Source of the DNA: Microdochium bolleyi | Lineage: Eukaryota; Ascomycota; Sordariomycetes; Xylariales; Microdochiaceae | Reading direction: 5' to 3' | Length of the DNA stretch: 64,000 bases | NCBI GenBank assembly: GCA_001566295.1 | Contig: KQ964255.1 | Span: forward strand, 186,001-250,000 | Shown: positions 35,222 through 45,530 of the stretch, piece after piece | How positions within the stretch are numbered: the first letter of the stretch is position 1 | Layout: the number at the start of each line of letters is the position of its first letter | Notes under the pieces: generated by a model | Seen by the model: only the letters and a program-made list of their open reading frames with translations | Told to the model about the DNA's origin: nothing | Databases searched by the model: none | Position numbers and translations under genes: made by a program

Positions 35222-36364
35222 TCATATCCCGCTGTCAGCAATCTCCGAGATGTCCGTGTGTCCCGTCTTTGTCGCGTGCAGGGCGACCTGCTTCTCCCCC
35301 TGCCCGATCCAGCCGCACTCGTTGCACGAGACCACAAACTCGCTCGTGTCGGTAAAGTAGTGGTGCTCCTCGCGCAGTATCCGGCACAGCTCTTGCGCCT
35401 TGACGAGGTACCCGTCGCTGGTTTCGACGTCCCAGCGCACGACCTCGAAGTCGGCGTCCGCCGAGCCGGGGACTAGGCTCTCCGCGATGCGGTCGTAGTG
35501 GATGTTGCTGTACACCAGGATGCAGCGCTGCCGGTAGCCCTGCCCTTCTCCGTAGCGGTAGACGTTGTTGGTCTTGACGTCGACGCTGCACACCTCGAGC
35601 TCGAACACCTCCGAGATGATGCCGAGCTCGATCGCGCCGCCCCACGTGTCCGGGCGCAGCATCCGCGCGCAGTACGCCGCGGGCTCGGCCTCGAGGACGA
35701 CTTTGGTGTACTTCGCCGGGTTGGAGCGGATGTGCTCGACCACGAGCCGCCGTAGGGTCTCGGGCGTGTATTCCTTTGGCGAGGAAGGCGGGAGGCCGCG
35801 CAGGGCACCGCCGACCGCGGTGAAGAGGCAGCTGTTGTCGTCAGGCATTACGCGGAGTACTGTTGTTTCGCAAAGGCGGGGGAACTGTTGTCAGTACTTC
35901 GGACACGTTGGCGGAGATTCGCTGTGAGTGTACCTAGGGAAGGGTGTGAGTGACTGTGACGACGTACCTAGCTCTGACCCGTTCTCCGGTATCTTGACAC
36001 TGACGCCTTGATCTTCGACGCCTCCCAGACCGGCCTTCTTGGGCGCATCGCGTCCTGCTGCTGGCGGCTGCGCACCGCTTGCTCCTTCCCCAGCTCCCTG
36101 TGCGCCTGCCGAGCTCGCCGCCGCAGCAGCGTTGGAAGCCCCCTCGGCCGGAACAACAGTAAGGCTCTCCCTCTGCAGCCCCAGGCTCAGACACGACTCG
36201 CCGGCCTGCTCGCTGCTCAGCGCCTTCAGCGGCCAGCCGTACTTCACCGTGACGTCATCGTACGCAGTCGCGGCGCGGATCGCGGCGAGCAGGTCGCCGA
36301 CCGTGGCGGTGTCGTCGAGCTCGAGGGTGCCGCCGCCCGCGGGGGCTTTGTAGCGGAGTCTCAT
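35222..36364 (-). CDS. OTU1: OTU1 ubiquitin thioesterase (YOD1 family)
   Basis: Two exons (36364-35968, 35859-35222) join in phase to 344 aa. Residues 1-80 form the ubiquitin-regulatory-X-like domain (MRLRYKAPAGG, ATVGDLLAAI, KYGWPLKAL), known in this family to bind Cdc48. An Ala/Gly-rich linker follows. The OTU domain starts at LRVMPDDNSCLF: D140 and C143 are the catalytic candidates, and H253 in SNIHYD is the catalytic His. A C2H2 zinc finger (C311, C314, H327, H333: CNECGWIGQG, then HATKTGH) ends the protein. OTU1 removes ubiquitin chains from Cdc48 clients, including ER-associated degradation substrates. Length and domain order are as in yeast and human homologues. The ORF reading past 35968 is intron sequence (donor GTACGT). 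Confidence 0.94.
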
Positions 36365-37168
36365 CGCGGAAGGGCGGGCGGGGATTGCTGTTGTTGTTGT
36401 GTATGTGAGCGTGAGAGTGTTGTGGTTATAACGGTTGCAGAGGCCAGTAGATGCGCAAGTTGATGTGTCGATGCGGGGGAGCTTGGTCGTTGTCGCGTGG
36501 GGCCGTTGCGGGATCGGCAGGCGCAAGGCGGAGCACGATGCGGGAATGCAGGCGTGACAAGGAGCAGCTGGACCCTGGAAACTTTAATCGCAGCTGAGTT
36601 GCAGACAAGATGGGAAGAGGAGGTGAAGCTTCAGGGTTTCAGACGTTTGAAGTATTAAGAAAAGACAAAGCGAAACAAAAAAGACTCATCTTCAGGCTGT
36701 CTGAAGCATGAGAAGGCGACGCACCGGCAACAAGCGAGGCTGCAATGTGCCAACGTGGCCGGCCTGTCGTGGCGAGTTCCGCCACCCCTTGCCCCTTGAG
36801 CCTGAAGTCTATCGACGTCTTCGCGGTAGTGAGAACTATCCAGAAACAGGCCACGGCTGACCTGCCATGGTGGCACAAACAAACTTTGCGCATGGCTGAC
36901 TCTGTCACACAAGGCACTGGAACCATCCATGAGTAACAATGAAGCTGCATTTGGGCACTATGATGTGCGTCATCCTACTCCTCGGCGCACAGAGCTATCA
37001 AGACAGTACCCCCCCAATGTCCAGACCACAAACAAGTTTCATAGACGCCCCAAACTCCCCCAACCAAACACGGAAACCCTGTCAATATCGGGCAATATCA
37101 TCGAGACTAAGCAAGCTGCTCGAGTCTTCAAGACGCAACGACAGTGACACCCGGGATTTTCACCTCTG
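36365..37168. other. Intergenic region, OTU1 promoter side
   Basis: 804 bp between the OTU1 start and the end of the RSC gene, both leftward. The frames present (36639-36950 minus, 36655-36939 minus) overlap and show no motif. The 200 bp next to OTU1 is GT/CA-rich. Confidence 0.45.
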
Positions 37169-40100
37169 TCATGGCTTGACAGCGCGGTCAATGACCTCGT
37201 CGCGCACGCTCCATCCGTCATACGCCTGCTTGAGCACCTCGTTCTCCTTGTCCATTGTCGCCACCCAGCCCTTGTACATGTCCCCCGCGAGATCTGCAAG
37301 CTCCTGCTTCTGCCTCTGCGCCTCCCGAGCTCCGCTCTCCGCGCGCTTCGTGTCCTCGTCCTTGCGAAGCTCGTCGCGCGCCTTGCGCTTCGCCCGCCGG
37401 TCCTCGACCTCCCGCGCGCGATCAGCCAGATATCTCGCGCTGTGGCCCAGGGCGGCCGACTCGGCAGACAGGCCCGGGTGCGGACGCTTCAGCGGCGGCT
37501 GCGTGAAGAAGAGCACGCGTCCAGCCTCGTCGCGCTGCAGCTGCGACCGGGTCTCCTCGGGGATCTGCGCGTCCACGGCATCGGCGAGGTGGTACACCTC
37601 AATAGAGCGCGGCACGTTATAGCCTTGCTGTGGCTGCTGGTGCATGGCAGGAGCTGGGCTCTGAACCATCGAGTTGTGCCGCGCTGGCGAGGGCGCCAGC
37701 CGCTGTGTCGTGTCGTAGCCTCCCATGGGTGCGCCAACATTCTGTTGTGGGAAGTGCTGCTGCTGATGCTGCGCGTACTGGGGTATCTGCGGCGGCGGGA
37801 CGGGTGAGTTGCTGTACTGCTGTGGTTGCTGGTAGCCGTTATACTGCTGCTGGTGCTGCGACTGGTGAGGCTGGTAGTGACCGGCCTGTGGTGTGCCGTG
37901 CTGTACAGGGTGGGCATTGTGCATGGCTGGGCTGTGATGGGCTCCGTACTGTGGGACAGGCACGGGCGTGTTGCTCGGTCGGACTGGCGCAAAGTTCGGC
38001 GCGAACGAGCCGACCGTGTGGCCGGGAGTTGGTGTTGGCGGGGCATGGCCGCCGTGTCCTTGATAATGCGGCGTGTTGCCCATAGCGATCTCGCCCTGGC
38101 CCATCATGGCGCTTGGCCGCCTCATCGCGTCCATGCGGCCTGGAGGCGGAGGTGGCGGCGTTGGCTCTGGTGGTGGTGACTCCTGCAATTTGACGTGTTA
38201 GCTCAAGTGCCGTACAGCTGAATATGCAGAGTGGTGAGAGGCAACAGAATAGATGGCTGGTCAACCATCGATGCAGCAATCGATAAGGGCCAGTGTTGCG
38301 AGACCAGGTAACCAGGCACACAATCACCAGAGAGTAGCAGTGCGATCGAGGTCTACTTACGTTGGATTCGCGCTCGCGGCAGTGCACGGCTCCAATCAAG
38401 GGCGGTGCATTCGACGCTCCCCAAGTCGGCTTAGGCATGGGATCCGTCGGCTTCGCATCGTCCCTCAGGAGGTGCTTGATCGGGCTGGGCATCTTCCTGA
38501 GCCGCCGCGGCTGGTCGAACAAGTCCATCTGGTAATCCTTCTCCCTCACCTCGTCAGGCACGCAGCTCACCCACGTCTTGATCTTGGCAAATCTGTGCCT
38601 GTCCTCGTTGTAGCGCGATTCGCATACATACACTGACTTCTCCTTGGGCAGCCCCCGAGGACGGCCCTTGGGGAAGCGTGTGATGAACATGACGAAGCAC
38701 CGGTCAATGACTTCCTGGATCCGGTGGTCGCGATACTGGCCGGTCTTGACGACCTCGCTTTCGTAGAAGTGCTTCTCGGCGCGGTGCACTGTCTGCTCGG
38801 GGCGGTAGTACCAGCACGCGTTGACCCACTTCTGACCAGCCTTATCCTCCCAGGTCCGGTAAATCTGAGCTACGATGGGCTTCGTCAAGTCGTTGGGGTT
38901 TGTAATGTGTACCCAGTCACCTAAGCCTTCATGTCAGTGACAACTCGCATATGGCTCGACTGGCAAGATCAAAACCTACCAACTTTCCAGATGTCTCCGT
39001 TGTGTGCTATCTCAGACACCGGTCGCCTACCGTCCTCGTCGGCGAACGAGTTGTCCGGCTTCGCTTTCTCTTGCTCTGCGAGCTCACGAGCATTGTGTTG
39101 TAGCTGTGCGGCGCTTTCGTAGATATCGCTTCCTTCTTCATTGTACTCCTTGGCGTTCTCAAACATGAGCTCCAGGTCCTGCAGTGCGTCGTCAACGCTG
39201 CTGTACTTCTTTCGCTTGTGTTTCCTCTTGATCTCGTGTAATGAGATTGGGTTCTGGATAGTCGTGTAGTAGTCGGGGTGTGCCGTCCGATCCGGAAGCT
39301 TCTCAAAGGGGAAGATCAGCAAGTCACCATCAGAGTTCTTGTATTTCCTGAGACCCTTGAGCAGGGAGTGGATGCGGGCTTCCAACGGCGTGAACACCTT
39401 CGGTGGACGAGCTCGCTTCTTGGCATCATCGTCTTCTTTCGCGTCACTCTTGCGACCCCGACTGTCGCGCCTTGTCCGGTCCTGCGCCTCGTCGTTATCC
39501 GAGTCGTCTTCTCCCTCTTCCTCCGCTTCTTCTTCCTCGGCATCGTCGTCCTGCCCTTCCTCCTGGTCGTCTGCGATGGGAGAATCCTCCGTTTCGGGTA
39601 TCTCACCGAGGTCTGGCAGGGTCGCTTCCTCGGCAGTAATGGTACCTTCGTCTACCATCTTCTTCAACTCCTCCTTGAAGACTTCGCGCAAGCGTCCCGC
39701 ATCCTGGAAGAATGCAGAGGATGGTCTGTTGTAGACTTGCGCATTATGGGCAATTAGTGCGACGTCTCTGACGAATTCAGAAAAATTGGAGTACTCCTTC
39801 TTCGATCTCTTGGTCTATGAAACAAAGTTATCAGTCATGCGTCCGAGGAGACAGACATGGTGGAACATGCGACATACTCGGATCGTACTAAAGGCAATTG
39901 GATTCTGAATGACATCGTAGTAGTCAGGTATGAGTCGTCGGTTTGGGATGCGCTGGAAGCCAGCTGCTATTTGGTAGCCCCTGTAGAGGATTCAAAGTCA
40001 GCGGAAGAATCGGAAGGACGCAGGCAAAAGGACAAGCGCATCGACATACTCAGCGTCGCGGAATGTGGATAAGTAGTTCGCCGTGTTTTCGATGATTATC

Positions 40101-40426
40101 AACAGGTCTTGAGAGGGGTTGTAACCGGTATCGTCATCATCGTCCTCGCCCTCTGCATCCTCGTCCGCGTCGGCATCGGCGTCCGCGTCAGCGTCGGCAT
40201 CGTCATGCTCCGTTGACTGTGCTGGCTTGGCTTCTGTTGCGACCGCGACCGTCTCGTCCTCTTCTCCATCCGCATCGGCGTCAGCATCAGCGTCGGCGTC
40301 CGAGTCGGCGTCTTTCATGTCGACATCCTGCGACGGTGCGGCGACATTGGTTGGCTCGGCGCGCACCGAGATGGAGTCGCCGGCCGCCCCAGTCGCGTCT
40401 GCGGGCTTTGCGCCCTGGTCAGCCAT
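37169..40426 (-). CDS. RSC1/RSC2-type chromatin remodelling subunit: two bromodomains plus BAH
   Basis: Five exons (40426-40050, 39980-39878, 39814-38980, 38920-38361, 38182-37169) join in phase to 962 aa. Residues 1-105 are acidic with two Asp-Ala repeat runs. Bromodomain 1 (about 108-225) is split over three exons and shows FQRIPNRRLIPDYYDVIQNP, then RDVALIAHNAQVYNRPSS with the acetyl-lysine-binding Asn. After an acidic linker (EEEEAEEEGEDDSDN) comes bromodomain 2 (about 300-400: DLLIFPFEKLPDRTAHPDYY, MFENAKEYNEEGS). BAH is at about 439-565 (GDWVHITNPNDLTKPIVAQI, WVNACWYYRPEQTVH). The C-terminal half is Pro/Gln/His-rich and disordered, then ends with a Lys/Arg/Glu-rich coiled coil and YKGWVATMDKENEVLKQAYD. 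This is the architecture of yeast Rsc1/Rsc2, subunits of the RSC nucleosome remodeller. Which of the two cannot be said, since filamentous fungi usually have one. Confidence 0.93.
40155..40313. repeat. Degenerate GCXGAC microsatellite encoding two Asp-Ala runs
   Basis: Two blocks (40155-40206 and 40267-40313) of a six-base unit, TCGGCR/TCCGCG on the plus strand, encode alternating Asp and Ala on the minus strand (seven and five or so repeats) inside the acidic N-terminus of the RSC subunit. The units differ at third positions, so the repeat is old or under selection at the protein level. Confidence 0.75.
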
Positions 40427-42040
40427 TGCGTTGGCTCGAGTCGGCGAGCGACAATTGTGAGCGTACGGTGTGTTCGGATGCGCAGGGAGCGCTATCGGCA
40501 AGTGACGGCGAAGCTCTGCGGGTTGTGGAGGCTGTCGTGTACAGTGCTCACAGCAGCGTGCTAGGATCGTGGTTGAGCTTGAGGTTGAGAATTGGCGATT
40601 GCGACGCGCTCCAACCACGCCAGGCCCAGGGCGGGTGGTGACCCACTCGCGCCCGGAGCTGGTCTGCCTGGCGTGGCTGCCCTGGCATTCACGGGTGCCA
40701 AGACCGGGGGCGGTCGATTACGTAATCCTGCACAGAGGCATGGTATTGTCACGGGTTGCTGTGCTGAGCTAATGAGACATGGCAAGTATTCAGAGAGCCA
40801 TCTCAGCTGGCAACACTATTGGGAAATGATCATGAACCAGAGAACGAGCGGGCAGGGGGACAGCTCGGGGATCGCGAGTGGTTCGCAGGCACAAGGGCCT
40901 GCGGCGGCCGAGTCGCGGCTCGCTCGTGGTGCCACGTCGTCAGGACGAGAAGCAATGCCAGCGAAGCTCCAGGGAAGCGGTCAGGGGTGCCAATGGCCGG
41001 TGCAGAACCGCTGCGACGTGGTCTGCAAAGCGCAGCTGTACGGCAGGCAAAAGACGCATGGCCAGCAGCGACCTCTTAGCCCGACAAGTCTGTTGCTGCT
41101 GAGTCGAGTGCTCTTGGTGGTTGGGTGCCAACGCGGGGTGTCGGGGCACACAGCAGAGCAGAGCCCGACTGGAGGGGTGGCGGCGGCTTCACCAGTGTGC
41201 ACAAGCAACGCTGTCCAGCTCGAGATCAGAACGGGAGATGGAGTGGGCGACGCTGCGTGAGCCGAGACCAGGCGTGCTCGGTCATGACAATGAGACAACC
41301 TTGGACTCGAATCGAGGCGATGAGCACCTGTGCCTCGCGGTAAACCGAGTTTGTCGCCTCTGGCAGGTTATGACTGTTTCAGGGTCCAGCCCGACCGACG
41401 GGGAGGGACATGGGGCGCCAGCTGAGGCAGGCAGGCGACCTCGACCAGCCCGCCCTGGACCAAGACTCCAGCGGCCGGGCGCTCCTGCCGCTCCTTCGGG
41501 CCCGCCGCCACTGCCGATGACAGCGTCATGCAACTGCCCGTCGCCGACATCCCATCCTCTCTCTCTCTCCCTTCCTTCCTCACCAGTACACGCAAGACAC
41601 GTTCAACCACCACCGACTTCTCTTGGTCCCTCTTGGAATCCAGCTCGCAGCAGCAGCAGCAGCAGCAGCAGCATCCGGCTCTCTTCCTTGGTCCCGCACC
41701 CACCCGAGCTGGAACGGGCTCACTGTGACCGAGCCTTGCCCTCATCTTTGTGCCCAACCCTCGGTCTGAACATGGAGATTGATCTGTCACTGGCATCGCC
41801 GACTTTCCCAGACCATTAGCCACTCTTATTGTAAGCGTCTTCCTCGCCCGCCGTGCCACCACGCCTCACACTCGCTGGCGTCGGTCTCTCACCTGCAACT
41901 CATCACCGCGAGCCACTACACTCTGCTGACTCACTCTCCCAGATCCCGTATTGCGCCTCCTCCATCTCTCCATCTTTTTGAGCAGTCCACAAACCACCAG
42001 ACTCGTCACCAGCTAGCTGCTGATCGCCCTGTTCTTCGCC
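40427..42040. other. Divergent promoter region between the RSC subunit and NYN genes
   Basis: 1.6 kb between two starts on opposite strands. The 222-codon frame at 40592-41260 and the one at 41121-41819 overlap others and carry no motif. The right third is pyrimidine-rich (CTCTCTCTCTCCCTTCCTTCC at about 41560-41580) and contains a CAG microsatellite. Confidence 0.5.
41648..41671 (+). repeat. (CAG)8 microsatellite
   Basis: Eight perfect CAG units in the region upstream of the NYN gene. It lies in a frame of polyglutamine, but I see no supported gene there, so it is more likely in the leader or promoter. Perfect repetition suggests it can vary in length between strains. Confidence 0.85.
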
Positions 42041-43768
42041 ATGCTCAATGAGGGCCTGGCCAGCCCACACCATGATATACATGGTCTGGTCCCCACCACT
42101 CTTCAAAACCTCGCCTCAACCAGCCGACCGAGCTCGTCCGGCGCAACCAGTCCCTTGACCCCAAGGGTCCAGTCCTCTGCTCCTACGCCGATCTCCAGCA
42201 AATCGACTCTGCCCCGCCTAGGATTTGGTCTTCAGGACATTTTTGCGCTTGATGAGGAGCTCGAGACAACACCCACACCATCCAAGCCACCTGCCGGGTT
42301 TCAGCTAGGTGCTGGTCTCAGGGACTTTTTCCAGGATGCAGATGGCCCGGTCTTCACACCCAGTAAACGAGAGGCCCCGCCAGTCACACCGTCACATCCC
42401 ACGGAGTCGCCTCACAGGACTCGCATTCTGACTTCCCGTCACATTCTACAATCTGTCCTGGCTACAGATCTCACAGACGATGACTCAGACTCAGACTCAG
42501 ACTCAAGCACCGAATCCGATTTTGGGGATGACACCCTTGTCAATGAGTCCAAACCATCAACACCAGAGACCTCTCTTCCGTTTACTCCAAGCCCGGGAGA
42601 CAAGAGAGTGAATCGCATCCTATTCACCGACGATGTTGCTACTACCCACGGTTTGGCAGGCCCACAGCTCCTGCCAGCCACTCATGTCATTGATTATGAG
42701 CCACGCGCTCTCGGCACAGGCGCCGCTCTAGAACAAAACACCTTCTCGACAAGCACAACACCTGCCCGTGATGGAGGCATTCGGAACAATCCTTCCATTT
42801 CGACGCCAGAGCGCAAGATCGCCAAAGTTATACCGAACGCGCCATTTGGGGGGCTCTTTAGCTACGCCTCTTTGGTCGCGTCGGGACCTTCTATTGGCGA
42901 TTTCAGCAGACTCTTGGCAAGCGGCCCTGGCGCTGTCTCTGTTCCAATCTCGACGAGATCAAAGTCTACACCGGTTCTTACCCTGAGGGAGCAGAAATGG
43001 GCTTCCCTCGAGAAGAAGCTCAAACACCACATTGCAGTGGATAAACAGTCAGATGCCGACGTGCACATCTATGTGGATATGTCCAACATTCACATTGGGT
43101 TCATTGACTCATGGAAACTTGCCCACAACGTACCCATCTCGCAACGGATCAAGGCACCCAAGTTCTCGTTTGAGAACCTGGCAAGAATCCTGAGCCGCGA
43201 CCGACCTGTCAAGGAGAAACACCTGGCAGGGTCGGTCGCATTTCCTGCCACGCGGCGGAGCAACTGGCCAAAGCATATGAAGGACGCTGCAGGCATGGGC
43301 TACGCCATGAAGATCATGGAGCGAGTGCTCAAAGAGAAGTCACCCCCCAAACATCACCAGTACAAACCCCTCGGCTACGCATCCATTCATGAAACAGTCT
43401 ACAACTTTGCCACTACGAGCGCGGACGACTCGACCGAGGACAATGCGCCTTCCTTCGTGCCTAGCAGGAACGGAGAGCAGGGCGTTGATGAGGGGCTGCA
43501 TGTAGAAATGCTGACCACAATCATCGACCACGAGCCCGGCATCATGGTTCTAGCGACAGGGGATGGGGCCGAGGCTGAGTTCTCCCAAGGTTTCAAATCG
43601 TACGCAACCCGTGCGATGAAGCTGGGCTGGGATATCGAGGTCTGTGCTTGGAAGAAGACAGTCTCATCCGCGTGGACCGAGTCGGGCTTCCTTGCCGAAT
43701 GGGGGGACCAGATCCGCATCATTCATCTTGATCCATTCTTGTCTGAGCTTGTCGCTGACACACCATAA
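42041..43768 (+). CDS. NYN (PIN-like) domain putative ribonuclease
   Basis: Single-exon gene of 575 codons. Residues 1-320 are disordered, rich in Ser, Thr and Pro, with an acidic run (DDDSDSDSDSSTESDFGDD) at about 146-164 and repeated phospho-site-like TPS/TPSP motifs. The ordered C-terminal domain starts at VHIYVDMSNIHIGF, where D346 and N349 fit the first acidic site of NYN/PIN folds (strand, D-x-x-N). Later comes a loop and HVEMLTTIIDHEPGIMVLATGDGAEAEF, in which E and D508 (TGD) are the further metal-binding positions. It ends with a Rossmann-like strand (IRIIHLDPFLSEL). NYN proteins are metal-dependent nucleases acting on RNA; the target here is unknown. An insert between the first and second acidic motifs is longer than in bacterial forms. 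Confidence 0.8.
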   Translation: MLNEGLASPHHDIHGLVPTTLQNLASTSRPSSSGATSPLTPRVQSSAPTPISSKSTLPRLGFGLQDIFALDEELETTPTPSKPPAGFQLGAGLRDFFQDADGPVFTPSKREAPPVTPSHPTESPHRTRILTSRHILQSVLATDLTDDDSDSDSDSSTESDFGDDTLVNESKPSTPETSLPFTPSPGDKRVNRILFTDDVATTHGLAGPQLLPATHVIDYEPRALGTGAALEQNTFSTSTTPARDGGIRNNPSISTPERKIAKVIPNAPFGGLFSYASLVASGPSIGDFSRLLASGPGAVSVPISTRSKSTPVLTLREQKWASLEKKLKHHIAVDKQSDADVHIYVDMSNIHIGFIDSWKLAHNVPISQRIKAPKFSFENLARILSRDRPVKEKHLAGSVAFPATRRSNWPKHMKDAAGMGYAMKIMERVLKEKSPPKHHQYKPLGYASIHETVYNFATTSADDSTEDNAPSFVPSRNGEQGVDEGLHVEMLTTIIDHEPGIMVLATGDGAEAEFSQGFKSYATRAMKLGWDIEVCAWKKTVSSAWTESGFLAEWGDQIRIIHLDPFLSELVADTP

Positions 43769-45530
43769 ACTTGGCCGTTTTCAACACCGCCGATTCTGGG
43801 CCTCGTTGCTGGTTGTTGTTGGATACTGCAAAGACTGCACGAAGTCTTACGCGTCATGAGGTTGACGAAATTCACCTCACGACCGAGAATGACACTTCTG
43901 ACTGGACCTTGTTGACTGCCTACCGCTATCCCATGGAACCACGTCTCCTTGTACTGCTTGGTGCGACGACTCTTGTTCTAAATTCTGCATCACGACCTCT
44001 TACGAAGTTTTATTTTTCGCATATTACGACACGCACATGGAAGCAGCAGCATTTCAGCATCAATTTACTGGCATTGGTCTTTTCCTCCGGTGCCACCAGT
44101 CCCGCTGGCTTTGCGCCTTCACGAGCCATACTCTGTTATTATCATCATCATTACTGGCGCAGTCATGCCTGGCTCGCCCTGGACTCAAGCTGGCATTTAG
44201 TCGCAGTAGATCTGCAAATGCCTCTCACGACCATGTATGCGAGATGGGGTTTCCTTGTATTGCAAAAGCAAGCTATTCGCCTAACCTATCTTTGTAAGGA
44301 TGGCATCTGCTTAATGGTTGTTTTGTATCTATTTGGCGTTGATAAGTCGAAGGAAAGACTGGATAGACGTGGCAATGTGTGGGCAAGATGAGTTTCTGAA
44401 GATAGGACCAGGAATAATATCGAGGCCGGTGAGCCCAAACAGGAGGCTACGGCGAACGAAGGTTAGAAAGAGTTCAGGACATGTGAGAGCAGTTTCCTCC
44501 AATACCAAGACGAGCTCCAACACGCACTCCTCCAAGACAAGCGATGCCGGTTATCCTGGCGTCACAACATGCAATTAGATTTTATCATGAGAGTATCTCA
44601 CACTCACAAGAGTCTTGCGTGGTGAAGAACCGACAATGTAACGACTCTTCAATACAGTCTTTATATTTTGAGTTCCGTTGTTGTTATTTGTTCTCTCGCT
44701 CTGGAGATTGGTGGGCAGATTTTTGAAGTTGCTTCCTGATGAACACGAGGTACACGGGTTAGATATCTAGTGAATCTAAACGACAACCATCGCTATCTAC
44801 ATACACGCGGACAACGGGAAGAGGCATGAGTGAAAGACAAGGAGGTGACACACGAACGAAAGAGAGAGGAAAATAAGGAATAAAAGTAAAAGTAAAAATA
44901 AAAATAAAAATAAAAACCGCTTTATGGATCTTGGGGACTCGCTGTTACGCCAACGAAGGTAGAGAAGCCACAAAAAGAAAAAGAAAAGGCATACGTAAAG
45001 AGGGAAAGGAAGCACTGAGAACTCGGATCCCTTTTGCCCCTTTCATCAAAGCAGAGCGCGAATGTCTGCGTCAGTCACTGAGTACTCCCCTGGAGCGCTT
45101 CCCGGTCACCGTCACCAGCCAGTCACGCATTTTGCGGGATTCCTGAACGCATGTTCACAGAAACGAGCCTCCGCCAAATGTTTAACCCAGCCAGAAAGAA
45201 GCACAGTCCACAAGTCAAGCTGTAACCCTCAGTGTTCATCATCCACGACCAGACAATATTGTTTTTTGATATACTGTATTTGGTATCATTGTTTTTATTC
45301 TAGGGTCGCTCATTCACTTTCTCCACACCCACGAAGAAGCAAGAGGCGCAGCCGAGAGGAGAGGATCCAGGCGAAGATCAGTCCGCCTGGAGAAATGCAC
45401 ACGAGAAACAAGCTCGCTATAGGATTTCCACACAGCCTGATAATAACAGAAATGCTGGTGGGATGCGCCGTATCTATGCTGGAGTGCAACACCGTGGTGG
45501 GAGCTCTCTTGGTACTTATTGGTAGGAGTT
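43769..45530. other. Convergent intergenic region with A-rich low-complexity tract
   Basis: 1.76 kb between the stops of the NYN and SKT5 genes. A frame at 43771-44391 directly after the NYN stop has no domain motif and I treat it as 3' UTR. The sequence is unusually AT-rich for the window, including a run of TAAAAA units at 44881-44917. Confidence 0.5.
44881..44917. repeat. A-rich pentamer/hexamer microsatellite
   Basis: Tandem TAAAAG/TAAAAA units, about six copies, in the convergent intergenic region. The sequence has no coding context and resembles a simple repeat. Confidence 0.7.

Noticed and set aside
40592..41260. 222-codon frame in the RSC/NYN divergent region
   Set aside because: Overlaps other frames on both strands, low-complexity composition, no domain or splice support.
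43771..44391. 206-codon frame after the NYN gene
   Set aside because: No motif, lies in a convergent AT-rich region directly after a stop; best read as 3' UTR.
44821..45060. A-rich tract as a transposon or retrotransposon poly(A) tail
   Set aside because: No upstream element, target duplication or coding remnant was seen; a simple repeat explains it.
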